Assembly: GCF_029871235.1 (NCBI RefSeq)
Contig: NZ_SSOM01000070.1
Coordinates: forward strand, 186,001-250,000
Source: Pseudomonas sp. BN411
GTDB lineage: Bacteria; Pseudomonadota; Gammaproteobacteria; Pseudomonadales; Pseudomonadaceae
Direction: 5' to 3'
DNA length: 64,000 nt
Made by a program: the position numbers and the translations under genes. Below, piece by piece: positions 1 through 9,453 of this stretch. Position 1 is the first letter of the stretch. Each line of letters begins with the position of its first letter. The notes under the pieces were generated by a model. That model worked only from the letters and a program-made list of their open reading frames with translations, searched no databases and was not told the origin of the DNA.

Positions 1-579
1 CAGCAGTTGGCGATCCAGCACATTGAATTCGGCCTCCCGCTCGGGGTGCCACATAACTCCGTACAGGGGCAAATGCGCATGCCGCACAGCTTCCACCACT
101 CCATCGGCGCTTCGTGCCCGCACCACGAACTGTTCGTTCACTTCCCGCGCGGCCCAGCTGTGGAAGCTATTTACCTGGTGCGGTATGCCGTCCAGCAAGA
201 GGTCGTGGCGGCTGGCCACGTGTCCTTCCACGCGTTCAAGGGGAACGCCGAAGCTGTCCAACAGTAGTTGCATGCCTCGGCACAGGGCGAATAGCGGCCG
301 CCCCGACACCTGGGCCAGGCGCAGTAACTCCTGTTCGGTGCGGTCGCGTTCCGGGGCGTCGCCGCCTAGGGAAGCCAGGTCGTTGCCGCCAGACAGCACC
401 ACGCCATGGGGGCGCAACCGGTCCCAGTACAGAGCTACGCGTTCCGGCTGGTTCGGCACCGGCACAGCCAGGTAGCCGCACTCGGCCAACCAGACCACCA
501 GGCGCTGGTCCACTGCATCGCGGCGCTCTCCGCGGCTCGCGAGAATGTCGACCCGCTGGCTCAGCAATACGGTCTTCAA
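1..579 (-). CDS. Class I glutamine amidotransferase, gamma-glutamyl-CDP-amidate hydrolase-like (partial)
   Basis: 193 codons are visible; the 3' end lies beyond the left edge. The start is TTG at 579, overlapping the TGA of the upstream kinase gene (TTGA), which indicates translational coupling. A class I GATase core is clear: nucleophile Cys100 in LCRGMQ and the His178/Glu180 pair in WHPE. The amino end (QRVD followed by GERRDAVDQR) resembles the small GATases that accompany PEP-synthase-like proteins in capsule and flagellar loci. In C. jejuni the homologous Cj1417 hydrolyses CDP-L-glutamine to cytidine diphosphoramidate and glutamate. The assignment here rests mainly on the adjacent kinase; a PuuD-like gamma-glutamyl hydrolase is the alternative. 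Confidence 0.8.
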   Translation of the reverse strand, partial: MKTVLLSQRVDILASRGERRDAVDQRLVVWLAECGYLAVPVPNQPERVALYWDRLRPHGVVLSGGNDLASLGGDAPERDRTEQELLRLAQVSGRPLFALCRGMQLLLDSFGVPLERVEGHVASRHDLLLDGIPHQVNSFHSWAAREVNEQFVVRARSADGVVEAVRHAHLPLYGVMWHPEREAEFNVLDRQLL

Positions 580-2912
580 CGCAGCACCTCGACGCGCCGG
601 TTGGCACAGTCGACCTTCAGTACTTCGGCTGCGGCCCACTTGCGATAAAGCACCTCGCCGGCACCGATTACTGCGGGCAGACCCAGTTCATTGGCACGAA
701 TTGCCATATGGGAATTGACCCCGCCGTAAGCGGTGATGAACCCCGCGATCCGGTGTGAGAACAGCCAGTCGAAGCCCGGGTCGGCGCTGGGAATGGCGAC
801 TATCGCGCCTTCCAACTGATCGCGGCCTTCGTGGGATACCACTGCTCCGGTCACCTGGGCATGGGTGATGAAATTCGGCTCGTTCTGCGGCAGGTGGAAG
901 GCGAAAGCATCTTCCGGCCGCGTGATCAGGGGCGGCAGTATCACCTGGCAGGTTTCGGCGAAACGACGGCGTCCTTCCCTGATGCTACATGCGATGGCAT
1001 CCACGGGATCGGCGCTCGCGGCATGCAACTCCTTGATCACCTGGATGCTGGCAAAGGACATGTCCTCGGCGCTGAACCCCAGGCTGTGGCCGTATTCGCG
1101 GAAGAGGGAAAGCGCATCGGAGAGGTTGCGGGTGAAGACGAACTTCGCGTACTCGCGCAGCTCGATGCCGGCCTGGAGGAAATCGAACAAACCCACCACA
1201 TCGTGGGCCAGGCCGTGCTCGGCGAGCAGCTTGCTGATCTGGCGCATCTGTTCCAGGGACAGCGCGAAACGCGTGCCTCGCTTGGCCTCGCCGGACAGCG
1301 GACGTGTCCAGTCAAAATACAGATCCGGTGTCTCGTCGTAGCGAGGCGAGAGGATGTCATAGGTGCCTGGGCGCAGGTGGCCATAGCGGGCAAGGAAGGT
1401 AGTCCTGTCCAGCTGAGCCAGGTCCTGGGTCATCTGGCCACTGACCGTATTAAGGCCATTGAGGAACGCGTCGTACTCCTCGCTGTTCAGCACCCCTACT
1501 TCCACCAGGGAGCGCAGCAATTGCACAGCAATGAAACCGGCGCGAGCCAGGCCCGCGAACGGCAGGGTGCCGTAGCGGCTGCAATCCTCCAACAACCAGT
1601 AGATGCGGGTGACTGGGTCGGTGTCGGCGCCAAGGATCTCCTCGCGTCGTGCCAGCAAGGTGTCCAGTTTTTCCTGGTCGGCCCGCCAGAGACCCGTCTC
1701 GTTGTGGACGATCCTGTTGGTCAGGTTTCTCAGGCTGTCGGCCAGGCGCTTGCATTCGGCTTCACTGAAGCCGGCATCCCGCAGCTTGGCGAGGCGCTTG
1801 GGCAGGTCCAGCGTGTAGCAGGAGAAGACGATCTCGAACTCCACCTTGTCATGCAGGTTCGGCGCTTCCAGCAGCCTTTCGATGTAGTAGTTGACTAGCT
1901 TGTCGGCCAGCGGACCGTCGATATCGCGCGGGACAAAGGAGTTGAAGCTGACCCGCACATCTATGTACGGCAGACCGTGGAAGTGCAGCATTAGCGGGAA
2001 ACTGCGCAGGTTGCGGTAACCGTAGTTGTTGCGCTGGTAGGCCCAGATCATGTCGGTCACCAGCTCGCGGTAGAGCGACAGCGCCAGCGGTCTGGGACGT
2101 ACACCGATGATCTCCGCCGGGTTCCAGTCCGGCATCACGCCATACACGGTGCGCTCGCCGCAGAGAAAGGGCTGCGGACGAATACCCTGGGCGATACGGT
2201 CATGAATCAGCCGGACGATGCGCCCATGGGCTTCGGGATCGGCGGGCGCCGCACGCATGATCAGCGGCCGCACTTGCAGCAGGTAGAGCTCACCGCTCTC
2301 CTCCTGCGCGAATTCGATGTCGATCGCTGGCGTCTGGAACAGCGTCTGCAGTTCCCGCAGTAACTGGATCACCTTCCCCAGCGGTTCTGGAACTACGGAT
2401 GCGGCGTGATGTGCATAGAAGGTCTGGACCTCGTTGGAGCGTCCGGAGGTCACGCTTTCGGTGCTTCCGCTGGCATCATCGTAATTGAGGACGAAATAGG
2501 GCGCGCCACTGGTGGGGTCCAGGCTGAAGCCGACGCCTGAGAGTGCGACGTCCACCAGCATCGGTTGGACGAACACTTCGTCCGAGGGGTGCGCGGATGC
2601 GCCGCCCATGGAATCGATCACGGCATTGATGGCCGACGCGAGACCTGCCGCGCTGACATTAAGCTGCGAATCGTACTGGCCGGCGGCGGACGCAAACTCG
2701 CCATCTTCCTGACTGCTGCTGCTCCGGGTGGCCATCAGCGGCCAGCCTTGGGCCAAGGCTCGCGCCAGGCAACTAGCCGAGTCCGTGCGCCAGTCCCCCA
2801 CGAGGATGCGCACCTGGGGTAGCAGGGTGGCGGAATGCAGCCGCCCCTTCAACGACTCCAGGGTTCCCGCCTTGCTTGAAAATCCGAGTGCCTCAGCCTT
2901 CATGCTTCGCAT
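576..2912 (-). CDS. PEP-synthase-like phosphotransferase, probable L-glutamine kinase (Cj1418-like)
   Basis: 778 aa. The amino-terminal part is a PPDK/PEP-synthase ATP-binding domain (ATRSSSSQEDGEFASAAGQY near residue 60, then QVRPL). The carboxyl end has the swivelling phosphohistidine domain, GGVNSHMAIRANELGLPAVIG, with His735 as the expected phosphoacceptor. The PEP/pyruvate-binding barrel of true PEP synthase is absent and the middle 400 residues are unlike PpsA. This architecture and length fit the L-glutamine kinase of C. jejuni, which phosphorylates the amide nitrogen of glutamine. It is coupled to the GATase gene. A second in-frame ATG lies at 2903; neither start has a strong Shine-Dalgarno. 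It is separated from flgL by a terminator, so it needs its own promoter, which I could not identify. Confidence 0.78.
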   Translation of the reverse strand: MRSMKAEALGFSSKAGTLESLKGRLHSATLLPQVRILVGDWRTDSASCLARALAQGWPLMATRSSSSQEDGEFASAAGQYDSQLNVSAAGLASAINAVIDSMGGASAHPSDEVFVQPMLVDVALSGVGFSLDPTSGAPYFVLNYDDASGSTESVTSGRSNEVQTFYAHHAASVVPEPLGKVIQLLRELQTLFQTPAIDIEFAQEESGELYLLQVRPLIMRAAPADPEAHGRIVRLIHDRIAQGIRPQPFLCGERTVYGVMPDWNPAEIIGVRPRPLALSLYRELVTDMIWAYQRNNYGYRNLRSFPLMLHFHGLPYIDVRVSFNSFVPRDIDGPLADKLVNYYIERLLEAPNLHDKVEFEIVFSCYTLDLPKRLAKLRDAGFSEAECKRLADSLRNLTNRIVHNETGLWRADQEKLDTLLARREEILGADTDPVTRIYWLLEDCSRYGTLPFAGLARAGFIAVQLLRSLVEVGVLNSEEYDAFLNGLNTVSGQMTQDLAQLDRTTFLARYGHLRPGTYDILSPRYDETPDLYFDWTRPLSGEAKRGTRFALSLEQMRQISKLLAEHGLAHDVVGLFDFLQAGIELREYAKFVFTRNLSDALSLFREYGHSLGFSAEDMSFASIQVIKELHAASADPVDAIACSIREGRRRFAETCQVILPPLITRPEDAFAFHLPQNEPNFITHAQVTGAVVSHEGRDQLEGAIVAIPSADPGFDWLFSHRIAGFITAYGGVNSHMAIRANELGLPAVIGAGEVLYRKWAAAEVLKVDCANRRVEVLR

Positions 2913-3063
2913 CCGTCAAAAAACCATCCGCCCCATGCTGGAAAATGCCGTCCAGGGGTGTTGTTCGCCAGGCGCGCTGGTATGCGCACAACAGATTTCT
3001 GGCGTCGAGACGCCCATCGGTAAGGACGAAGCAAAATGTCAGCCAACATCGGCTGAAAATGGA

Positions 3064-3086
3064 AAAGCCCCGGAGTACGGGGCTTT
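3064..3086 (-). terminator. Rho-independent terminator after flgL
   Basis: A 9-bp perfect stem (AAAGCCCCG / CGGGGCTTT) with a 5-nt loop lies 33 bp after the flgL stop. Read on the minus strand it runs into a T-rich stretch. A small second hairpin (TCAGCC/GGCTGA) follows at about 3040-3057. It should end the flgF-L transcript and insulate the kinase gene. Confidence 0.8.
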
Positions 3087-3118
3087 AGCACAAGGAGGGA
3101 TGACTAGGGAGCGTCCAC

Positions 3119-4369
3119 CTACCCCAGCTTGTTGAACAGACTGAGCCCCGCAATCTTCACGTAACTCTGCTGCGACGCTTCAAGGATGACCGACTGGAAC
3201 GACAGCCGCGACAGCGCCTCGGCGTAGTCCAGTTCCCGCAGGTCGGCCTGGATGGACTGGTTCACCAGGGTCACGTCTTCGTTGTCGGTGAGGGTGGATT
3301 CGACCACGTTCAGGCGCGCGCCGATGTCGCCGCGTACCGAATCGACCGCGGTCATGCCGTTGTCCAGGTTGGTCAGGGCTTCGGCGATGGAGTCGCGGAC
3401 GAGGTTGTTGCCGGCCGGGGTATCGGGGGAGTTCTCAAGCGCCATGCGCAGGTTGGCGATGGTGTCGAGGATGCCCTGCTTCTGCTCGGTGGGCTGGGGT
3501 GTGACCTCGATGGTCTCGCCGCCTACGGGCACGCCGTCGAACTTGATGCTGACGCCGCGGAACACCACCTGGTCGGCGGTTGCGTTATCCGTGTCGATGG
3601 CGCCACTGCCGAGCACCGGCGTGGTGGTACCAAGCGCGAAGATTTCGTAGCTGTTGGGGTCGGGGTTACCGAAGACGACCTGTACGCCGGCATTGGGGAA
3701 CGGCGGGTTGCCGGTGAAGGAAACCTCGTCCTGCACCAGCGGCGCCGAAGGGCTCAGGGTAGAACCTGCGGGGCTGTTGGTCAGGGCGCTATCCAGCCGC
3801 CCGGCATTGATCACGTTCTCGAAGACACGCTTGCCGTTGTCGCTGATGGCAATCTGCAGGGAACTTGCCACCTGCAATTTGCGCTGGCCTTCGTCACCCT
3901 GGTAGCTGTAGCTGCCATCCGCATTGCGCACGAAGGGCTGGGTCTTGCCCTGGAAGCCGGAGAAGATGTACTCGCCCCGCGCGTTGCGCGTATTCATCAG
4001 GCTCAGCAGCTCGTCCTCGCGCTCCTTGAGTTCGGCGGAGATGGCCTTGCGGTCCTCGGTGCTCAGGGCGCCGTTGCCGGCCTCCCCCGCCAGTTCGCGC
4101 ACGCGCTGGAGCACGGTGTTGACCGAGTTCAGCGTCACTTCTTCCTGGGTCAGGCTGTTCTTGGCCGCCGTCAGGTTGGAGTTGTACTGATCCAGCACGC
4201 CCTGCTGCTGATCGAGTTGCAGAAGGCGTACCGACGCCACCGGATCGTCTGCCGGCGTGAGGATGCGGTTGCCGGTGCTGATCTGTTCCTGGGTCCGGGT
4301 GACGTTCGCGTAGTTCCGCTGCAGGCCCGACACGCCATTGTTGTATTGCTGGATCGTGGAAATGCGCAT
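3119..4369 (-). CDS. flgL: Flagellar hook-filament junction protein FlgL (HAP3)
   Basis: 416 aa. It forms, with FlgK, the junction between hook and filament. The flagellin-like amino end (MRISTIQQYNNGVSGLQ, then ISTGNRILTPADDPVAS) and the flagellin-like carboxyl end (YAEALSRLSFQSVILEASQQSYVKI) are the coiled-coil D0/D1 segments. Shine-Dalgarno GGAG lies 6 nt before ATG 4369. It is the last gene of flgFGHIJKL, 11 bp after flgK, and is followed by a terminator. Confidence 0.97.
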   Translation of the reverse strand: MRISTIQQYNNGVSGLQRNYANVTRTQEQISTGNRILTPADDPVASVRLLQLDQQQGVLDQYNSNLTAAKNSLTQEEVTLNSVNTVLQRVRELAGEAGNGALSTEDRKAISAELKEREDELLSLMNTRNARGEYIFSGFQGKTQPFVRNADGSYSYQGDEGQRKLQVASSLQIAISDNGKRVFENVINAGRLDSALTNSPAGSTLSPSAPLVQDEVSFTGNPPFPNAGVQVVFGNPDPNSYEIFALGTTTPVLGSGAIDTDNATADQVVFRGVSIKFDGVPVGGETIEVTPQPTEQKQGILDTIANLRMALENSPDTPAGNNLVRDSIAEALTNLDNGMTAVDSVRGDIGARLNVVESTLTDNEDVTLVNQSIQADLRELDYAEALSRLSFQSVILEASQQSYVKIAGLSLFNKLG

Positions 4370-4380
4370 GGCGGGCTCCG

Positions 4381-6432
4381 TTAGCGGAAGGTGCTCATCA
4401 AGGTATCGAACAGGCTTCGGGCAACTTGAATCACTTGCGACGAGGCGTTGTAGTACTGCTCGAACTTGATCAGGTTGGCCGCCTCCTCGTCCAGGCTCAC
4501 CGCCGAGAGCGAGTCACGGTTGTCCGTGGCCTGCTTGAGGATCGCCGTGCTGGCTTCGCTGTCCACCCGCGCCTGGGCGGTCAGGGTGCCTACCCGCTCC
4601 ACCAGGTCACCGTAGCTGTCGGTGAAAGTGGAGCCAGTGCCACCCACCAGGGAATCGACACCGATCGCAGCCTTGGTCTGCAAGTCGACCAGCTTGAGGG
4701 CGTTACGGTTATCGGACACACCGCTGCTGCTCATGGCGAGACTGAAGGTGTCGCCGGTTTCCGCCCGTCCGCTGAAGCTCTGGGTGATCTGGTAGTCCTG
4801 CGTGGTGGCCGGAGTGCCGGTGGTGACCGAGACGGTATAGCTCAGCTGGTTCGTCTGCCCCGGCGTCACGCTCAGGGTTCCGGACGGCGGCTGGGTGATG
4901 GTCACACCAGGCGGCAGGCCGGAGAAGCTCAGGCTGCCCGGAGTGCCCGCTGTGTAGTTCATGGTGATGGACGAGATCGCCGCCAGGTGCGCCTGGCTCA
5001 TGGGCGTCAGCGAGTTGGTGATGTTGGGCTGGCCAATCGCGCCGGTGCCCTTGTTCTGCACGTTCGCTTCCGAATGCAGGGGGGCAGCGAAGGCCAACTG
5101 GTCGGCCTGGTCCAGCACCGCGCTGATGTCCTTGGCGCCGGTGCGCGTCGGCTGCAGCACGAACTTGTCACCGGTGGTGGGCGGCGGCACGCCCAGGGCG
5201 ATCTGGAAGCCCTGGTCGCGACCCGAGCTGTCCTTGATGGTCAGGGTGCCGGACGGGGTGCTGTCGCTGACCACCATCTGCTGGTTGTCGCTCAGGCGGC
5301 GCACCGTGTAGGGCGGCGTCGCCGTGGCGTCGTACTCCATCTGGTAGTCGCTGGTATTGAGCAGGCTGGTATTGGTGATGTTCAAGGCCGGTTGGGCATT
5401 GCTGTTGCCGGCAAAAGCCTTGACCCGCAGTGCCGACAGGGCCGAGTCGTTGTAATTGCCGAACAGTGCCGCGCCCACCTGCCCTTTCAGGTCCAGGCCC
5501 TGGCCGAGCTGGGTATTCACCTGGTCGGTGATCGACATCGCCAGGCGGCCCAAGGTGTTCAGGCTGGAGTCCAGCGTCTCGCTGCGATAGCGGATCAGGC
5601 CACCCAGCTCGCCACCGCTGAGCTGCGAGGTGACGCCCTGACGGGAATCGCCGCTGACGAACTCCAGTTCGAATCGGCTGGGGTCGCCCTTGCCGGGCAC
5701 CGCTTCCAGGCGGTTGGCGGTGTTGCCCACCACCAGCGGCTGGCCGGTACCGACGAAGATGCTCTGGGTGCCATCGCTCTGCGGCACCACGTTGACGCCC
5801 ACGTAAGTGGAAAGCTGACGGATCGCTTCGTCGCGAGAGTCCAGCAGATCGTTGGGGACCTGGCCGCTGGAGGACGCGACGGCGATGGCGTCGTTGAGGC
5901 TGGCGATGGAGCCGGCCAGGCGGTTCACCTGGTCCGCCACCGACGACATCTGCTTGTTCAGCGAGTCGTTTTGCGCGCTCAGCCGGTCGTAGACGGTATT
6001 GAAGCGGCGCGCCAGCCCCTCGGCCTCCGACAGCACCAGTTGGCGCGCCGGCATGTTGGCGGGGTCTTCGGCGGCGGTCTGCATGGCCCCGAAGAAGCTC
6101 TTCATCGACGGCGTGATGCCGGTAGTGGTGCCGGACAACAGCGAGTCGAGCTGGTCGATCTGGCTCTTGTACGCATCCACATCGCTGCTCAGCGAGGTGG
6201 TGTTGCGCAGCTGCGCAGTCAGGAACTCGCTGTAGCTGCGACGGATATCCGTCAGGGTGGCGCCGCTGCCGATGTAGCCCGAACCGGAGAACTGCGGCAG
6301 GGTCGTGGACTGCGTCGCGCTCTGCCGCGTGAAACCGGGTGTATTGACGTTGGAGATGTTGTGGCCGGTGACGGTGAGCTGTGTCTGGCTCACGCGCAGC
6401 CCCGACAGGCCAATGTTCAGTAAGTCAGCCAT
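4381..6432 (-). CDS. flgK: Flagellar hook-associated protein FlgK (HAP1)
   Basis: 683 aa. First hook-filament junction protein. The amino end MADLLNIGLSGLRVSQTQLTVTGHNISNVNTPGFTRQ carries the axial-protein signature (flg_bb_rod-like), and the carboxyl end (LDEEAANLIKFEQYYNASSQVIQVARSLFDTL) is the FlgK-type D0 helix. The central region (about 300-600) is the variable surface-exposed part. It sits 10 bp after flgJ and 11 bp before flgL. A long open frame on the opposite strand is a high-GC shadow. Confidence 0.97.
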   Translation of the reverse strand: MADLLNIGLSGLRVSQTQLTVTGHNISNVNTPGFTRQSATQSTTLPQFSGSGYIGSGATLTDIRRSYSEFLTAQLRNTTSLSSDVDAYKSQIDQLDSLLSGTTTGITPSMKSFFGAMQTAAEDPANMPARQLVLSEAEGLARRFNTVYDRLSAQNDSLNKQMSSVADQVNRLAGSIASLNDAIAVASSSGQVPNDLLDSRDEAIRQLSTYVGVNVVPQSDGTQSIFVGTGQPLVVGNTANRLEAVPGKGDPSRFELEFVSGDSRQGVTSQLSGGELGGLIRYRSETLDSSLNTLGRLAMSITDQVNTQLGQGLDLKGQVGAALFGNYNDSALSALRVKAFAGNSNAQPALNITNTSLLNTSDYQMEYDATATPPYTVRRLSDNQQMVVSDSTPSGTLTIKDSSGRDQGFQIALGVPPPTTGDKFVLQPTRTGAKDISAVLDQADQLAFAAPLHSEANVQNKGTGAIGQPNITNSLTPMSQAHLAAISSITMNYTAGTPGSLSFSGLPPGVTITQPPSGTLSVTPGQTNQLSYTVSVTTGTPATTQDYQITQSFSGRAETGDTFSLAMSSSGVSDNRNALKLVDLQTKAAIGVDSLVGGTGSTFTDSYGDLVERVGTLTAQARVDSEASTAILKQATDNRDSLSAVSLDEEAANLIKFEQYYNASSQVIQVARSLFDTLMSTFR

Positions 6433-6442
6433 GACTCAAGCC

Positions 6443-7600
6443 TCATATCCTGGTGGTCGTGCTGTCGACTGCAGCAACGGCCTGGTAAACCTGCATGCCG
6501 CGGGCGATCTGGGAAATCTTGCGCGCGTATTGGGGGTCGGTGGCGTAGCCAGCCTTCTGCAGCTCGCGAACGAACTGCTCGGAGTTGTCGGCGGAATTCA
6601 GCGCCTTGTCGTAGCGGTCGTTGTTCTGCAAGAAGCTCACGAAGTCGTGGAAGCTCTGCTCGAAGGAGTTGTAGGAGCGGAACGATGCCGCCTCCTTCAC
6701 CGCCTTGCCGCCCTTGTACTCGGTGGTCATCACCCGCGCGGAATCGCCGTCCCAGCTCTTGTGGGCCTTGATGCCGAACAGGTTGTGGCTGCTGGTGCCA
6801 TCGCCTTCGCGGATGATCGACTTGCCCCAGCCGGTTTCCAGCGCGGCCTGGGCCACCAGGTAGCGCGGGTCGACACCGATGCGTTCGGCGGCCTTCTCGG
6901 CCATCGGCAGCAGCGTCTCGATGAATTCGTTGCGTGACGCGAACACACGCTTGCTGGTGCCCTTGGTGGCCTCGACGCCCACCGACTCGCGCTCCGGCGC
7001 GGCGTAGGTCTTGGCCGGAGTCCAGTCCTTGCCGGCCAGTGAGGTACCGGCAACCTGCTCGGGCGACGGCACGATGCCGGCGGCCTGGCGGTCGCTGAGC
7101 TTGCCCGGCAGGGCCAGACGACGCTGGTTGAGCAGTTTGGAGTCGTCGCGCTCCGCGAAGCCCGAGGCCTCGGCTTTCGCCACCTGCTTGCTGCCCTGCA
7201 CCGGCCAGTTGGCCTGGGCGCCGGACTGCACCTGGGCGAAGGGATTGGGGCCCGTCGACTTGTTGGTCTTGGACAACTGACGGGTCAGCACATCGGCCAG
7301 GCCGACGCCGCCCTGCTTGGACAGGGTCACGGCCAGCTGCTGGTCGTGCATGTCCTGGTAGGTCTTGGTCTCGTTGCTGTTCAGGTAGTTGCCTTCGGCG
7401 AAGGCTTCGCCCGCCTGACGCATGGACTTCATCATCTCGTTGAGGAACAGAGATTCGAATTCCTGGGCCACCTTGCGGATGTTGGCCTCGCTGTCGCGAT
7501 CCTTGCCGGTCTTGAACTGGCTGAGCCGGTTCAGGTCGGTGTAGGCGCCGCTGTCCACCTTGGAACCGCTGGCGAGACCTGCGGAGAATTTCGCGTTCAT
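6443..7600 (-). CDS. flgJ: Flagellar rod assembly protein / peptidoglycan hydrolase FlgJ
   Basis: 385 aa. Residues 40-110 form the rod-binding (rod cap) domain, FESLFLNEMMKSMRQAGEAF, also found in single-domain FlgJ. Residues 225-375 form a glucosaminidase-type muramidase domain with catalytic Glu255 in AALETGWGKS. The linker of about 110 residues is hydrophilic and unlike either domain. The protein acts in the periplasm, opening peptidoglycan so that the rod can grow. There is no Sec signal, as expected because FlgJ leaves through the flagellar export apparatus. Confidence 0.96.
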   Translation of the reverse strand: MNAKFSAGLASGSKVDSGAYTDLNRLSQFKTGKDRDSEANIRKVAQEFESLFLNEMMKSMRQAGEAFAEGNYLNSNETKTYQDMHDQQLAVTLSKQGGVGLADVLTRQLSKTNKSTGPNPFAQVQSGAQANWPVQGSKQVAKAEASGFAERDDSKLLNQRRLALPGKLSDRQAAGIVPSPEQVAGTSLAGKDWTPAKTYAAPERESVGVEATKGTSKRVFASRNEFIETLLPMAEKAAERIGVDPRYLVAQAALETGWGKSIIREGDGTSSHNLFGIKAHKSWDGDSARVMTTEYKGGKAVKEAASFRSYNSFEQSFHDFVSFLQNNDRYDKALNSADNSEQFVRELQKAGYATDPQYARKISQIARGMQVYQAVAAVDSTTTRI

Positions 7601-7609
7601 CGCTTTCCC

Positions 7610-8710
7610 TTAAATCACGATCAGGTCGGCTTGCAGGGCGCCGGCCTGCTTCAGCGCTTCGAGAATGGCCATCAGGTCGGACGGCGCAGCGCCCACCTGG
7701 TTGACCGCGCGAACAATCTCATCAAGCGTCGTGCCGGGGCCGAACTTGAACATCGGCTTGGCTTCTTCCTCGGCATTGACCTTCGAGCGTGGCACCACGG
7801 CGGTCTGGCCACCGGAGAAGGCTTCCGGCTGGCTGACGATGGGGTCCTCGGTGATGGTGACGGTCAGGCTGCCGTGGGTCACGGCGGCTGGCTGCACCTT
7901 CACGTTCTGGCCGATGACGATGGTGCCGGTGCGCGAGTTGATGATGACCTTGGCCACGGCCTGGCCGGCCTCGACTTCCAGGTTCTCGATCACCGAGAGG
8001 TAATCCACACGCTGGCCCGGATCCAGCGGTGCGCTGACCCGGACCGAGCCGCCATCCACAGCCTGGGCGACGCCCGGACCGAGCAGCTCGTTGAGCTTGT
8101 CGACGATGTTCTTCGCGGTGGTGAAGTCCGGGCGATTGAGGTTCAGGGTGAGGAAATTGCCCTGCTCGAAACCGCTCGGCACCGGTCGCTCCACAGTGGC
8201 GCCGGAAGGAATGCGCCCGGAAGACGGGACGTTGACGGTGATTTTCGAACCGTCGCTGCCCTCGGCGTCGAAACCGCCCACCACCAGGTTGCCCTGGGCG
8301 ATGGCGTAGACGTTGCCGTCGATACCTTTCAGCGGGCTCATCAGCAGGCTGCCGCCGCGCAGGCTCTTGGCGTTGCCGATGGAGGAAATGGTGACGTCGA
8401 TGGTCTGGCCCGGCTTGGCGAAGGGCGGCAGGTCGGCGTGGATGGACACCGCCGCGACGTTCTTCAGCTGCACGTTGCCGACGTTGGCCGGCACCTTGAT
8501 GCCGAACTGCGCCAGCATGTTGTTGAAGGTCTGCAGGGTGAACGGCGTCTGGGTGGTCTGGTCACCCGTGCCGTTCAGGCCCACCACCAGGCCGTAGCCG
8601 ATCAGTTGGTTGCTCCGCACGCCCTGGATGCTCGCCAGGTCCTTCAGACGCTCGGCCTGGGCAACACCTGCGGCGAGCAGCAGGCAAAGGGCGGTGATCA
8701 GTCGCTTCAT
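7610..8710 (-). CDS. flgI: Flagellar P-ring protein FlgI
   Basis: 366 aa from ATG 8710. The open frame extends upstream, and an ATG at 8722 overlaps the flgH stop, but ATG 8710 has GAGG at 6-nt spacing and yields a clean signal peptide ([19 protein letters not shown]). The mature protein begins [31 protein letters not shown], diagnostic of FlgI, and ends [18 protein letters not shown]. It is a periplasmic bushing ring around the rod in the peptidoglycan layer. FlgA, encoded at 35.0 kb, is its assembly chaperone. Confidence 0.97.
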   Translation of the reverse strand: MKRLITALCLLLAAGVAQAERLKDLASIQGVRSNQLIGYGLVVGLNGTGDQTTQTPFTLQTFNNMLAQFGIKVPANVGNVQLKNVAAVSIHADLPPFAKPGQTIDVTISSIGNAKSLRGGSLLMSPLKGIDGNVYAIAQGNLVVGGFDAEGSDGSKITVNVPSSGRIPSGATVERPVPSGFEQGNFLTLNLNRPDFTTAKNIVDKLNELLGPGVAQAVDGGSVRVSAPLDPGQRVDYLSVIENLEVEAGQAVAKVIINSRTGTIVIGQNVKVQPAAVTHGSLTVTITEDPIVSQPEAFSGGQTAVVPRSKVNAEEEAKPMFKFGPGTTLDEIVRAVNQVGAAPSDLMAILEALKQAGALQADLIVI

Positions 8711-8721
8711 GGTCGGCCTCA

Positions 8722-9435
8722 TCAGAACGGGAACAGCGGGCTCATGAAGAACCGGTCGAACCAGCCGGGCTGGCTGGCATCGGCGAAGGCGCCGGTGCCG
8801 GAATAGGTGATGCGCGCGTCGGCCACACGGGTGGAAGGCACGGTGTTGTCGGTGCCGATGTCGTCGGCGCGGACCATGCCGGCGATGCGCACCAGCTCGT
8901 CGCCGGTGTTCAGGGTCAGCCACTTCTCACCACGGACCGCGAGGATGCCGTTGGGCAGCACTTCGGACACGGTGACGGTGACGGAGCCGGACAGGCTGTT
9001 GCTCTGCCCTGCCTTGGAGTCGCCCTTGGTGTCGCGGGTGGCGTTGTATTCGGCATCCAGGGACAGGCGCGCGGCATCCAGCGGGTTCAGGCCGCCGTTG
9101 GGGTTGTTCACCGACACACCGCCGCCAAACAGCGAGGTCAGGCCGATGTTGGCGTTGCTGTCCTTCTGGATCTGCGAGTTGGCGTTCTTGCTGGCCTGGG
9201 TGCGCTCGTTGAGGGTGATGGTGATGATGTCACCCACGCGATAGGCCTTGCGGTCGTCGTAGAGGTTGGTCTCGAAACCGGCCTGGTAGATGGCGCCATT
9301 GTTCTGCGCCACCGGCAGCGGAGTGCGCGGCAGGACCGGCGCGTAGTACGGATCGTTCGGCCGCGGAGCCGGCTGCACACAGCCCTGGATAAGGGTGATA
9401 CCGAGCAGCGGGAGAAGAATGATCAGCCGGTTCAT
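8722..9435 (-). CDS. flgH: Flagellar L-ring lipoprotein FlgH
   Basis: 237 aa. It starts with a lipoprotein signal peptide ([19 protein letters not shown]) with the lipobox Cys at residue 19. The conserved FlgH core follows: [36 protein letters not shown] in the amino half and [21 protein letters not shown] in the carboxyl half. It forms the outer-membrane ring around the rod. GAGG lies upstream of ATG 9435. Gaps to flgG and flgI are under 20 bp. Confidence 0.97.
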   Translation of the reverse strand: MNRLIILLPLLGITLIQGCVQPAPRPNDPYYAPVLPRTPLPVAQNNGAIYQAGFETNLYDDRKAYRVGDIITITLNERTQASKNANSQIQKDSNANIGLTSLFGGGVSVNNPNGGLNPLDAARLSLDAEYNATRDTKGDSKAGQSNSLSGSVTVTVSEVLPNGILAVRGEKWLTLNTGDELVRIAGMVRADDIGTDNTVPSTRVADARITYSGTGAFADASQPGWFDRFFMSPLFPF

Positions 9436-9453
9436 GGCGACTACCTCAGGGCG

